Source: Strongylocentrotus purpuratus (taxonomy: Eukaryota > Echinodermata > Echinoidea > Camarodonta > Strongylocentrotidae). From it: DNA of 64,000 nucleotides. The DNA lies in assembly GCF_000002235.5 (NCBI RefSeq), contig NW_022145612.1:14748809-14812808 (forward strand). The letters are read 5' to 3'. Every line of letters starts with the position of its first letter. Within the stretch, counting starts at the first letter, position 1. This document shows positions 1-12,439 of the stretch, piece after piece. Made by a program: the position numbers and the translations under genes. The notes below the pieces were generated by a model. The model was given only the letters and a program-made list of their open reading frames with translations. It searched no databases and was not told where the DNA came from.

Positions 1-1613
1 GATTTTTCATTACATGAGAAGAAAAACTACTGGTATGTTTTACATTATTGGAGCAAAAAGATGAAATACCGGTATTTTAAGTTTATAAAACAAATTTCAT
101 AAAAGATAGTGTGTGACATCATAGGCTTACTCATTTGCATACAGACCACGTTATGCATTTACTGGTAAATTATAATCACTGTTTTGTGAAACTACAGTAT
201 ATACTACAGTACATACTACAGTACATACTACAGTACATATGTAAAACTTTAAAATGCCTCATAACTTTCTTATTTTACATCATACTTTGATGAAATTGTT
301 AGTGTTGTGCTTGATTGATTTTTCTTATTCAAATCAACTTGATGTCTAGTTGGACTTCCTCAGATCATTCATGACAAACTCTCTTTCCCCTTCCATACAT
401 TAGTGAGTTAGTTTAGGCTGCATTGTGTACTGTACATGTAGTGCAAGCATGTAGTATTTTCAGTGATACATACACATATAGGTCCATAAAGTGGCTGGGG
501 AGTGGCCTTGTGGTATTTGGCCAGAGGCTTAACCTCATGACCCCATGTACAAGCATGGACCTACTATGTCCAGTCCATGCTAAACTCTCTATCAAGTCCC
601 TGCATGTACACTGTGCAATGTACATTGTACATACAATCAGGAAGAAGAACAAAAATTGAAGCTGGAATGGAAAATGAGCTCAGAACTTTACTTCAAGTAT
701 GGCTCTTTTTTATAGACCTATCTAGAAGGCCAAGTGCACCATAACATCAAGCTGATTTGAATAAGTAGAGAATAATCAAACAAGCATAACACTGAAAATG
801 TCATCAAAATAAGATTTGAAGAAAGAAAGTTACAGCATTTTTAAGTTTTACATTTTTTTCATGAAACAGTGTTACAAATAACGTGGTTGGTATGCAAATG
901 AGGGAGCCGATAATGTCACACTATCACTGTTCTTTATGTACATGTATTTTATTATATGAAATTTCAGGTATTTCAATTTTTTCATCAATTTAATAATAGA
1001 GAAGTTCTCAATTGAATCACAGTATACAATAATGTTGATTTTTCATTACATGAGAAGAAAAACTACTGGTATGTTTTACATTATTGGAGCAAAAAGATGA
1101 AATACCGGTATTTTAAGTTTATAAAACAAATTTCATAAAAGATAGTGTGTGACATCATAGGCTTACTCATTTGCATACAGACCACGTTATGCATTTACCG
1201 GTAAATTATAATCACTGTTTTGTGAAACTACAGTACATATTTTAAAATTTTAAAATGCCTCATAACTTTCTTATTTTACATTATATTGTGATGAAATTGT
1301 TAGTGTTATGCTTGTTTGATTTTACTTCAAATCAACTTGATGTCACTTCAAATCAACTTATGTCCAGTTGGACTTGGTCTTTAAGCTCCTTACATACTGT
1401 ATGTGTAGGTCATTTATATCATTTGTATGACAACCACTCTTTCCCCTTTCGTACATTAGTGTATAGGTACATTTAGTAGTTACATGTAAGCCTGTACTGT
1501 ATCTCTTTGGTAGTGCAAGCAATGATGTTCATCTAAACAGTGGCTGGGGAGTGGCCTTGTGAAAGGCACTGGTATTTGGCCAGAGGCTTAACCTCATGAC
1601 CCCATGTACAAGC
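1..1613. repeat. Dispersed repeat: two direct copies plus one inverted copy
   Basis: The sequence from 1 to about 554 recurs at 1037-1613 with small indels, including the ends at 491-554 and 1540-1613. Between them, about 719-1035, lies the same family in the opposite orientation: the segment with AAACAAGCATAACACTGAAA is the complement of the CATAACTTTC...GTGTTATGCTTG segment of the flanking copies. The +/- neighbours therefore form a long imperfect palindrome centred near 1036. No coding potential is seen. This resembles a palindromic non-autonomous DNA element, but no transposase or target-site duplication was identified. Confidence 0.75.
196..240. repeat. Short tandem repeat, ~13 bp unit
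   Basis: Near-perfect copies of a CTACAGTACATA-type unit occur back to back. The second dispersed copy (near 1227) has only one unit, so the array expanded after the two copies separated. Confidence 0.8.
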
Positions 1614-1879
1614 TACTTGGTGCTCCATACTCCTTTCACATTTGTTTTGCTTAAAGGTAAAGACCAGTATTGGAAACGCCCCAATTTCAATAAATGAAAT
1701 GGTAGCTCTTATTACCAATCAATCATGTGAAAGAATATGTTTTGACTACATGTACATGATGATAAAATTTATGCCGGGAAACCGCTTATTAATTGATATA
1801 TTTGGTAAATTAGTTTATCTATTGGGATGTGAGAGATAAACGCACATGTCCCGCATGTGTGCCTAGTCCCATATACATC

Positions 1880-2682
1880 TTTCTGTGTACAGTGCTTGTA
1901 ACTTTACCAAGACTGGACCAAATATCTTATCATTTTGATGATTCCAGAACCTTGCAGTACTACCATGGACTTACACACCAATACTTACATGTATATGCTA
2001 GATGATCAACCTTTTCTGATCGATTCCACGTTTCTTTCACAATGCAATAGCATGACCATAACTGGTCTTTATCTTTTACCCTTAATTTTGCTTAGCCAAA
2101 ACATGTACTAACTTGTGGGGCTTTTCACACATGCTTTTTTAAGTCCTGTAATAAGAAAATTCATGCTGTTCTCACTGCAATTAATTTTCCCCATACTGTA
2201 GCTGTGAAGCGTGAATATTCACTGATTCACTCCATTGCGTAGTACCTGAATTTTTTCGTTTCTGTTCTCATTCATTTGCCTTGCACTGCAATTGTGGAGT
2301 TAGCACCACATTTGCGGGATAAGCCATGCAGCTATTTTGCAGGGCCAGCTAACCCTGTACTATACATGTAGGTGGGGCTGACCCACTTTGGTAAATATGT
2401 GTTTGAACAGAAAGTGGAATAAGCTTAAGACCAGACTATAGCCTAGGTGGGGCTAAGACCCCCCTTCAACCCCACCTACAGTACATGTATAGTCCGGGGT
2501 TAAAGGTATAGACAAGTTCTGGTCATGTGATTGCATTGTGAAAGAAACGTGGAATCAATCAGAAAAGGTTGATCATCTAAAATATAAGTATTGGTGTGTA
2601 CTGCAAGATTCTCTGGGATCGTCAAAATGATAAGAAATTTTGCCCAGTCTTGGTAAAGTTACAAGACATGTATATAGACAGA
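1880..2682. repeat. Inverted-repeat element with ~200 bp arms
   Basis: The left arm (about 1880-2082) and right arm (about 2500-2682) are reverse complements at high identity; for example CTTGTAACTTTACCAAGACT on the left pairs with AGTCTTGGTAAAGTTACAAG on the right. The roughly 420 bp spacer contains a smaller inverted pair around the CTACATGTATAG and AGGTGGGG words (2359-2376 and 2469-2492). No ORF of note. It is consistent with a long-TIR non-autonomous transposon. Confidence 0.75.
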
Positions 2683-3352
2683 ATTTTAATACTTAAAGGG
2701 AAATAAAACCCAAATAGACAACTCCTCTAAATGAAAACAGATAAACCAGAGAAGCAAACTGATGAAAGTTTCAATTAAAACTGACGAAATATAAAAAAGT
2801 TATGAATTGTTGAAAGTTGCAATCACTATACGTATGGGAACTTCAAATTGGCTGAAGCGGTAATGTAAATATGATGTAGTGCGGGACTAATTTCCCATCT
2901 GTTCCAACATATGAAATAAACTACATGTACAGGTCTACATGTATAATGAATGTTTAATGTTTAAAAGGTGTTCAATTGGACAAAAAAAAATTGTGATTAC
3001 TCTTTTTTTTCCATCTTTTTTCCATCTTTGTTTTCATTTTTCAGAGACATGGGCAGAAGTCTGCAAATAAGCACTTCCAGACTTGGACTTGGACTTGGAG
3101 TGAATCAGTACTTTGGATATATGCTACCTCTGTGTTGTTTTTTTTTATCCCACAGAAAGTTTGACATGGAATTGAGGGGGGGGGGGGGGGTGCAATATAG
3201 TTTTAATCCACACTTTTGTGAAAAATGAGTTACATCCATTTCCATCAGCTTTCTAGATTGTTCTTCATCTTCTGACAATAAAAAAAAAAGGAAATCAACT
3301 GATTAATAGGGAAATGAATAAATATTCTTCTCCTGAAAACAAGCAATTATCT

Positions 3353-4047
3353 GAACACACAAAAAAAAGTAACTCCCCCTTAATCAAAATGGCGTAGCTT
3401 TTTAAAGAAAAGGTTTTGAGCAAAATAAATTGGCAGGACTGTTCCTATATTTATTGACTAACTTTTCTCCCGAAATAAAATTGCTCCATTGAGTAATGCA
3501 TGAGTGGACAAACAGGCAAAATTTTCACTTTTCAAAAGTCACAGTGGTTATGTTTTATGCTGTTTTGACAGTACATTTTAGCTTTTCTTACACTATTTTT
3601 AAAGTTTGCTCACCCAAGCATGACACGATTACAACCTCTTGAGTTCACACAACTTGTGATGAAACATTTTAGTTAAAAAATTATTAATTTTGCTCACCCA
3701 ACAATAATATTGAAAAAAGTGTTGGGATAGGTGTAAGGTGGTCAAGCAATGTATGATAAACAACAACAACACAAAAACATGCACCAGAAACTAAATTCGC
3801 TAAAATCTTGTTTCACAGAATCCCCTAAATGACCCTTACAAGTATGACTTTAGAAAAGTGAGAGTGACAATTTTCCCTTTAATGTTTGCTCACTCATGCA
3901 TGACTTGGTAAATCAATCATATCTTCACAGAAAAGTTAGTCAATAAATATAGGAACACTCCTGCCAAGATTATTTTATTAAATACCTTGTCGTTAAAAAG
4001 TTACGCAATTTGGATTGAGGGGGAGTTACTTTTTGTGTTGTGTTCAG
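3353..4047. repeat. Long palindromic (fold-back) element, ~695 bp
   Basis: Two arms of about 340 bp meet near 3700. Both outer ends carry the AAAAGTAACTCCCCCT word (one complemented), and an inner word TATATTTATTGACTAACTTT is shared in inverted orientation (3448 and about 3933). The arms have diverged by substitutions and indels. No coding potential. Confidence 0.7.
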
Positions 4048-4687
4048 CATGAAAAATGTGCTAACCCATGCATTCCATTCTGGAGGCGCCCATGACAGAT
4101 ATTGTTTGGTAAAGCAAAGTGCATAATTTGTCAACAAAATGAATTTTATTCTGCAAAGAACACAAGGGATCTGACTTTCAAGATACATGTATGTAAATTT
4201 ATTATTTTTGTCTAAAAGGGAGTTAGATGCACAAATATGAATTTAAATTATAATTTTTGGTCATTGGAGGATAGCACTGTATTCATTTAAATTTTTTGGA
4301 GGTGTTTATTTTTTCAAATGATTTCCAGTTTAAATTAAACATAAAGGTATTTAGTGGTAGACAGAGATTAATCAGGTTTCCATGTATAATATGCTACATG
4401 TACCCTCCATAAGTCAGATCTGATTTCACCCAAGTTTTATTTATTATTACACTTATGGCAATGCAATGATTAAGTACCGGTACCAAAGTGAAGAGTAAAC
4501 ATCAGCCTTGGAGTTGGCACTAGTAGGCGCATTTATACTGTCAAATACCTCATTTTGAAAAGTCGCGATGTTTCGCGCACCCTTTTACACTTGTGCGGAA
4601 ACATCACCTACTGAAAAGCTCAGTGATGTCTTGGCGTGTTTCAGTTGGTAATGCGCATGCGCAGCACTCCGATGCAAACACTTTCCT

Positions 4688-5705
4688 CTTTCTATATTCC
4701 CTTGTTATTCTTTGTTTTTCCTTCTATCGCCTTTTCTTATTTTATTCTTTATCACTTCCTTCTATCACTTTCTCTTTCTGTGTTTCCTTATGTTATTCTT
4801 TATGTATTCCTTTTATTACCTTCTCTTATGTTATTCTTTGTTTTTTTGATCATTCTATCACTTTCTCTTTCTGTCTTTCCTTATGTTATTCTTTGTTTCT
4901 TCCTTCTATCACTTTCCCTTTCTGTCTTTCCTTATGTTATTCTTTGTTTCTTCATTTTTGTATCACCTTATGTTATTCTTTGTTTCTTCCTTCTATCACC
5001 TTCTCTTATGTTATTCTTTGTTTTTTATCATTCTATCACTCCCTCTCTCTGTGTTTCCTTATGTTATTCTTTATTTATTCCTTTTATAACCTTCTCTTAT
5101 GTTATTCTTTGTTTTTTAATCATTCTATCACTTTCTCCTTCTGTCTTTCCTCATGTTATTCTTTGTTTCTTCCTTCTATCACTTTCTCTTTCTGTCTTTC
5201 CTTATGTTATTCTTTGTTTCTTCCTTTGGTATCACCTTGTCTTATGTTATTCTTGGTTTTTTATCATTCTATCACTCCCTCTTTCTGTGTTTCCTTATGT
5301 TATTCCTTGTTTCTTCCTTCTATCACCTTCTCTTATGTTATTCTTTGTTTTTTATCATTCTATCACTCCCTCTTTCTGTGTTTCCTTATGTTATTCTTTG
5401 TTTCTTCCTTCCATCACCTTCTCTTATTTTATTTTTTGTTTTTTATCATTCTATCACTTCCTCTTTCTGTGTTTCCTTACGTTATTCTTTGTTTCTTCCT
5501 TCTATCGCCTTCTCTTATGTTATTCTTTGTTTGTTATCATTCTGTCACTCCCTCTTTCTGTGTTTTCTTATGTTATTCTTTGTTTTTATCATTCTATCAC
5601 TTTCTCTTTCTGTCTTTTCTTATGTTATTCCTTATGTTATTATTTGTTTCTTCCTTCTATCACCTTCTCTTATGTTATTCTTTGTATATATCGTTCTATC
5701 ATTTT
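4688..5705. repeat. Pyrimidine-rich minisatellite, ~1 kb
   Basis: About twenty imperfect units combine blocks such as TTATGTTATTCTTTGTTTCT, TCCTTCTATCAC and TTCTCTTTCTGT. The plus strand is almost purine-free, so stop codons are rare and long apparent ORFs (up to 372 codons) run through it in all three forward frames. These encode only F, L, S, Y, C and P and are a composition artefact, not genes. Confidence 0.85.
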
Positions 5706-5944
5706 CTTTAAGGACGACATCTAGCTCCGCTCCTAAAGTTATGTCACCTAACATCGCGATGTTACAACTGCGAGCGTTTATACTTGCCAAACACGCCAAA
5801 ACACGCCAAAAGATCACACTTCGATTTGGAATGTTTTGGAATTGGCATTTCTGCCGGTAATGCGTAGTTGCCCTTAGTAACATCACGGTCAGGCTCCGGT
5901 TTGGCATTTTTTGGCGTGTTTGGATGACAGTGTAAATGCCCCTA

Positions 5945-6117
5945 GTGTAACCATTATAAACTGTTTCAGGAAGCACTCGTGCATTAACAAAGGCAATCGC
6001 ATATTTTTTATGGAGAGGGGGGGGGGGGAGGAGGGATTGACACCCCCCCCCCCCCCCCCCCACAGTAAGGATAGGGTTTAAGTTGGTCTTGCATGCAGCT
6101 TCCTGAAACGGTTACAC
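5945..6117. mobile_element. Small nested inverted-repeat insertion with G and C homopolymers
   Basis: The ends GTGTAACC...GTTTCAGGAAGC (5945-5974) and GCTTCCTGAAACGGTTACAC (6098-6117) are inverted copies. They interrupt the right terminal repeat of the larger element, which resumes at GGTGCTAACTTC. The interior has a run of G near 6014-6028 and a run of C near 6045-6061. Confidence 0.55.
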
Positions 6118-6575
6118 TGGTGCTAACTTCAAGGCTGATGTTTACTCTTCACTTTGGTACTTAATTAGTGCAGTACCACAAGTGCGATGATAAATAAAAT
6201 GTTGGTGAGTGTGAAAAACCAGTTCTTATTACTTTTAGAGGGCAGTGTATTTCACTCAGAGTAAATTTTAATTTTTAGTTACTACTTTACATTGCAGAAC
6301 ACTTTTTACACTGTTTCTTATTGGTTAGCACTATATTGCTCTGAAAAAAGCATTGATTTTTTTGTTTTGTTTTGTTTTGTTTGGGGGGGGGGGGGTTAAT
6401 TGTTTAAAACTTGATGTCATTTTCCAAAACTTCCAAAAAATATTGTCAAAAGACACACTTGGGGGTTAACACTTTATTGCACCTACGCCCTTGGCTAGAA
6501 TAGTATTTTTAATTAGCTCAACTTGAACCATTCTTAGTAAGATTAGAAATGTACTTATTAATTACTGTTTTGTAG

Positions 6576-6884
6576 TTATTAACCACTTGACTGCTACCCA
6601 TATGTGTTCTCGCTCTTGTATGCCTGTGCTTACCACGTACATGTACGTGCTTAGGGCAGTGCACTTTCAAGACCATAGCACTGCATAATGCCAAGCCCTG
6701 CTGTGTAATTAACACTGCTATGATGTTATACAGGTCTTGAACAGTAGATGGCGCTCTTCCAAAAAAATATGGTTTTGATGTGTACAGTGTACAGTTTTTG
6801 TCAGGTTTTTGTACAGTACAAAAATGCTGTAGCACAGGGGGTATGAACGCGTTTTAAGCCAATAGCAGTCAAGTGGATAAGCTG
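6576..6884. mobile_element. MITE with CCACTTGACTGCT terminal repeats, ~305 bp
   Basis: ACCACTTGACTGCTA near 6581 and its complement TAGCAGTCAAGTGG near 6864 bound a segment of about 300 bp without coding capacity. The left end is preceded by TTAA, which with this TIR type would suit a piggyBac-like MITE, but the right flank reads ATAAGC, so the target-site duplication is not convincing. Confidence 0.55.
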
Positions 6885-8375
6885 TGGAAAAAATAGACAA
6901 AACATTTGATTACTTTCATAATTTGCAATATGTTCATTAAATGCAACATATTATTTTTATTATTATTGTTATTATTATTAGCCATCAAGTGTTATGATAA
7001 TAATAATAATAACACATGTAATAGTAAAAATTATATTGCAGAATGCATTGTGATAATTTGTCATTTATTTTTAAAGTTATAATCCATTATATGCCATTGT
7101 TACATCTACTATTATCAAAGCCATAGTTACAAGAATTAGTTGTTGGTATTCAACTAACAACCCTAAAAAAGCTGAGTCTTATGAATCCATCTCACAGCTA
7201 AGGGGGGGGGGGGGGTGGATCTCCACCATAAGACCTCGATGGTCAACCACGCGTTCGCCACAAAAGTCTGCATGCACGTCACCCACAAATTAATGTTCAA
7301 AAATGTTTACCGGTGGTCAATTTCATTAATTCAATAATCAATTGATTATGCTGATTTATGCGAGTTCTGAACTTTGCTCTAATCAAACTAAGCTTCAAAA
7401 CTGCCAATTTTGTGTATAGACACTCTCTGTAAGACTCTGATCAAATGTTCTTTTAATAATTTGGTATCAAAAGTTTTTCTTATGTGTTTTATTATTATTA
7501 TTTTTTTTTTCTTACTATTTTCTTTGTTTTACAAATTTTTTTTAATTGTTTTTTTAGATGGAATTTGTCAATGACACATTTACGATCATAAACAGCATGG
7601 AATCGATTGGTTTTAATCAGTAAAGGCAAGAATAATATACATTTATGAATTCTGGCTGAAAATTTTTTTTGTATTGGAATTGTACATGAAGCCATGTTTT
7701 TGAGCAATGTTTGGTCTGAGGTGCGCAACTTCAAAACCACATGTGTGGACGTCGCGAATTTGGACAAAAAAATTGTGCAAGACTCAAAAGAAAAAGTCAA
7801 TACACACTGTGTCTACTGCGTTGCAGGCATGTTGCGTGAAACGATGGGCCTTTTACTGTTAAGATGGTATGTACATGTAGATGAAAAATGTAATGCTGAT
7901 GCTAGAGGTGCAGCTGTAGTACTTTGGCTCTTTATATGCAATCATTTTTGATATATTATCTTTGTAATCATATACATGTACATAAATTATGTATGCTTGT
8001 TATATAGTTTATAGGGCCTACAGGGTAACCTTATTACAAGATCTTCACCTTGTTATCAGGCTTTCAGTGGTACCTCATTAAGAGCGGTTCCTCATGTTAC
8101 CTTGCTGTAAATTGAAAACCCATGATAATAATAATATAACATGTGTAGGGGAGACTGGAAGTTCAGTGGGACACTCCATTATCTTAATAAATATGAAGAC
8201 AATGTTAAATTCATTTACATCAGTCAAAAGGCTTCACTCAATGCCATTTAAAAATATGCCAAAAACCACTGTAAACTTTTTCACACAAGTACAGGATAAG
8301 CGCCTTATTTTCACTACTTTTATTACTGATTTTAAACATTTATTCAGATTTGTTTTTGCGGTTCCGAACGGGTGA
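6885..8375. other. No recognisable gene
   Basis: AT-rich sequence with ATT/AAT microsatellite patches near 6955-7010, a G run at about 7202-7215 and scattered T runs. Short ORFs on both strands have no recognisable domain and atypical composition. I see nothing else. Confidence 0.6.
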
Positions 8376-8560
8376 TCTGACATTTGCTCCTGCGACAATT
8401 GCTCGCCTTATTTTCTTCAAAGGTATAGGGTTATGGTTCTGGTTGTGATAGGTTTCTTGGTTCAGAATAATAGGAGGATAAGGATTAAGGTTAGTGTTAG
8501 GTTTGGGTTTAGGGTCCATGATTGGCTTAATATGCAGACTTTCCATTGGAGCAAGTGTAG
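8376..8560. mobile_element. MITE copy with TTAGGGTTA-like interior
   Basis: It starts with ACATTTGCTCCTGCGACAAT and continues into degenerate GGTTA/TTAGG words (GGTTAGTGTTAGGTTTGGGT), then a decayed right end (TTGGAGCAAGTGTAGCC). A second member at 57662-57862 keeps the complementary right end better, so the two together define the element. Confidence 0.6.
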
Positions 8561-8889
8561 CCAGAACAAATGTCATAGAATCTCCCAACCAAGTGGATAC
8601 CCCTTGTGATAGTGATTATCCTCTGAGGTGATTAAATGATTTAATACAAGATTTTTTGATGGCCATCAATTTCAGTTGTTTTTAATATCTGGGGTAAACT
8701 GAGACATTAGTAATGCAATGAGCAATATCGGTATCCTTTTTTTGTGTCTGAGTGTACGCCTATATGGGTCTCCCAGTTTACCCCGAGGTGGCTCAATTAA
8801 CCCCCAAACTAAGGGTTTGCAAAATTTATGATTACATGAAAAGTCAAGCTGTGAGAATTCAATCTATAATTGCCATATTTACCTATGTA

Positions 8890-9835
8890 ACTATTATGCA
8901 TCCTAGAAAAAAGGAAACCATATTTCAGGGCAGAAATTTTCTGTCATAATAATAATTCCATCGATGAGATATACATTTATGAAAAGCTCTACTTTTATTT
9001 GATTGCATAACATATTATTCATATTTCACGCACGATTGCATTAAACCAATAAAAAGTGGGGGTTCCAAAATTTAATTTGCACAAAGCAATTGCAACTTCG
9101 AGTTAGTAGGATAATAAATATAATTTTTTTTGAAAAAAAGAGACATTACATTGAAAAAAAAATCATTATTTTCTCTCGTACATGACACCTTTTGCATTAA
9201 AAATCAATTAAGTGCACTTGAGAAGAAGTAAAATGAAAATATGCTTGATTTCTTACAATTGGGTAAGAAGCCATTTTAGCTTTCCTGATTTAGCAGCTGA
9301 CATTGGATCTACATGTAATGCTTAAGTGAATTCACACAAACCTTCTGTTCACATCCTTCCCAAGACAGCATTAAAAGAGCCCCTGAACATGGCTACTTAA
9401 ACGCTGTATTGTGATGGGTAAATTCACTCAAGCATTTGGTTCATTGTCAGCTGCTAGATTAAGAAAGCTGAATGGCTTCTTAATCAAAATCTACTAATTT
9501 GGGAGAAATCAAGATCTTTTCATTTTATTTGCATGAAGTGTCATATAAAAAAGAAAAATATTAATTTGTGTGTGATCTTTTTCTTTTTCCAAAATAAGTA
9601 TCTTTACTACCCTATAAACTAACTCAAAATTGCAATTTGTTTGTGCAAATGAAATTTTAATACCACTACTTTCAATTTGTTAAATTCAATCATGCATGAA
9701 ATATGAATAATAGATTATGCATCAAATAAGAAACCGAGCTTTCCACACATGTACATCTCATTACAAAAATTATTATCATGACATAAACAAAATTGCCATG
9801 AAATCCAGTTTTTTTTTCTTGGGATACACTGTATA
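8890..9835. repeat. Very long imperfect palindrome, ~945 bp
   Basis: Nested words pair symmetrically about a centre near 9370-9390: AGCAGCTGACA with TGTCAGCTGCT (9292 and 9448), ATTCATATTTCACGCACGATTG with its counterpart near 9700, GAGTTAGTAGG with the complement near 9625, and TGTCATAATAATAATT with the complement near 9770. Arms are about 460 bp with roughly 75-80% visual identity. A transcript would fold into one long hairpin. No ORF explains it. Confidence 0.75.
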
Positions 9836-10379
9836 GTTTTTTAATATACAAACATACATGTACTTGGTTTCGTCCAAATATTTGCTTAGTTACAGTTGGT
9901 AATATTTTTAAAGTGAAGAAAAATGTTCCATTTCTCCCCGGTTTTCCCTAATACATGGGACTATAAATGATTGGCATTACCTTGGTGCATGCTGAACACA
10001 AGTGCTTTCACTTTGATTTCATTACTTGTTCTGTGACAACAAATCAACCAACAATGTGGGATCTACATGTACTTATTTCTACTAATTACAGAAATAATTG
10101 TTAACGGTAAATCTTCCCTTGTATGTGTATCTTAGAATATAAGGTTACCTACTTCCGTCATTTTAGGGATTTCATTACGTTTGAATGATTCTTGTTCATT
10201 ACTCAAATTGTTTTCAACATTTTGTCATGATTAAAATATTTTGATGATGTTATTTTAACTAAAGCATTTAAATACTCCTTTTTTCACTTTTTGTTTTATG
10301 TAATATTAGAAACACAATTGTATGCATTTGGAAGATGTATGAATGCAGAAATGTTATAAAAATGTAATTGTTCAATGTC

Positions 10380-12430
10380 ATTGCAACATTTGATGAACAT
10401 TTCTAAAATAACATTTAAAGAACGTTACACAAAACAACATTGCAATGTTTCTATTAAATGTTTAAATTATATCAAAATATGGTCTTAAAAATAGATGGGT
10501 TGCATTTTTATAACATTTCATTCAAACATCTGTAAGATATCATTACAACATCTTATCAACATTTCTAAGATAATATTTTTAAGTCATTTGGGGATATCAT
10601 CATTCAAATGTTTCTATTAAATGTTTAAATGATATCAAAATGTATGGTCTTAGAAATGATGGCTCACATTTTAAAAACATTTCCTCCAAACATTAATAAG
10701 ATATCATTACAACATTTAATTAACATTTCTAAGTTAATATTTTAAAAACATTTTGGGATTTTATCATTCAAATGTTTCTATTAAATGTTTAAATGATATC
10801 AAAATGTATGGTCTTAAAAATAGATGGCTCACATTTTAAAAACATTTCCTCCAAACATTAATAAGATATCATTACAACATTTAATTAACATTTCTAAGTT
10901 AATATTTTTAAAACATTTTGGGATTTTATCATTCAAATGTTTCTATTAAATGTTTAAATGATATCAAAATGTATGGTCTTAGAAATAGATGGCTCACATT
11001 TTAAAAACATTTCCTTCAAACATTAATAAGATATCATTACAACATTTAATTAACATTTCTAAAATAACATATTAAAAACATTTAAGAATAACAATATTGT
11101 AATGTTTCTTTGAAATGTTATAATGATATCAAAATGTATGGTCTTAGAAAAAGGTGGCTCACATTTTAAAAACATTTCCTTCAAACATTAATAAGATATC
11201 ATTACAACATTTAATTAACATTTCTAAAATAACATATTAAAAACATTTAAGAATAACAATATTGTAATGTTTCTTTGAAATGTTATAATGATATCAAAAT
11301 GTATGGTCTTAGAAATGATGGCTCACATTTTAAAAACATTTCCTCCAAACATTTATAAGATATCATTACAACATTTAATTAACATTTCTAAGTTAATATT
11401 TTAAAAACATTTTGAGATTTTATCATTCAAATGTTTCTATTAAATGTTTAAATGATATCAAAATGTATGGTCTTAAAAATAGATGGCTCACATTTTTAAA
11501 ACATTTCCTCCAAACATTAATAAGATATCATTACAACATTTAATTAACATTTCTAAAATAACATATTAAAAACATTTAAGAATAACAATATTGTAATGTT
11601 TCTTTAAAATGTTATAATGATATCAAAATGTATGGTCTTAGAAATGATGGCTCACATTTTAAAAACATTTCCTTCAAACATTAATAAGATATCATTACAA
11701 CATTTAATTAACATTTCTAAGTTAATATTTTAAAAACATTTTGAGATATCATCATTCAAATGTTTCTATTAAATATTTAAATGATATCAAAATGTATGGT
11801 CTTAGAAATAGATGGCTCACATTTTAAAAACATTTCCTTCAAACATTAATAAGATATCATTACAACATTTAATTAACATTTCTAAGTTAATATTTTAAAA
11901 ACATTTTGGGATTTTATCATTCAAATGTTTCTATTAAATGTTTAAATGATATCAAAATGTATGGTCTTAGAAATAGATGGCTCACATTTTAAAAACATTT
12001 CCTTCAAACATTAATAAGATATCATTACAACATTTAATTAACATTTCTAAAATAACATATTAAAAACATTTAAGAATAACAATGTTGTAATGTTTCTATG
12101 AAATGTTAAAATGATATCAAAATGTATGGTCTTAGAAATAGATGGCTCACATTTTTATAACATTTTGTTCAAATGTTTGAAAAATATCATTAATATGTTA
12201 TATCAACATTTTTGATAATATCAAATTGATATTGTTATAATGTTTAAGCTTAATGTTAAACAAACATTTTTAAAATGTTTTTTTGATGTTGGTGTTTAAT
12301 GTTATAAATATGTTTTCTTGATAATCACAAGACCATACATTTTCATATGATTTTAACATTTGAACAAAACATTTCCCAAACGTTTAGCCAAACATTATCA
12401 TGATGTTCTTATAATGTTTTTGTGTTAGCT
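10380..12430. repeat. Satellite array, ~165 bp unit, about 11 copies
   Basis: The landmark ATGTATGGTCTTA recurs near 10480, 10645, 10807, 10973, 11136, 11305, 11467, 11631, 11795, 11963 and 12125. Each unit carries AACATTTAATTAACATTTCT and ACATTTTAAAAACATTTCC. Two unit subtypes alternate: one with ACATTTTGGGATTTTATCAT, the other with AAGAATAACAATATTGTAAT. Near 12340 the landmark occurs inverted (AAGACCATACATTTTC), suggesting an inverted terminal unit. No coding potential. Confidence 0.9.
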
Positions 12431-12439
12431 GGGCAGTAA

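Larger units (their letters stand above)
4425..6210. mobile_element. Long-TIR non-autonomous DNA element with internal minisatellite
   Basis: The left end (about 4425-4545) is the reverse complement of the right end (about 5925-6210). Shared words include TTAAGTACC, CCAAAGTGAAGAGTAAACAT and GGCATTTACACTGTCA. The right terminal repeat is split by a smaller inserted element (5945-6117). The interior is a pyrimidine-only minisatellite and holds no recognisable transposase, so any mobility would have depended on an enzyme supplied in trans. Target-site duplications could not be fixed because the outer ends fade gradually. Confidence 0.65.

Noticed and set aside
196..240. CRISPR-like short repeats
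   Set aside because: Units are contiguous without spacers, and the genome is clearly eukaryotic.
4593..5860. Long ORFs of 372, 362 and 235 codons, hydrophobic and membrane-like
   Set aside because: They overlap in three frames inside a pyrimidine minisatellite. The open frames come from lack of purines, not from coding constraint.
7694..7951. 85-codon plus-strand ORF, possible small gene
   Set aside because: No recognisable domain, no splice-supported extension and ordinary intergenic composition.
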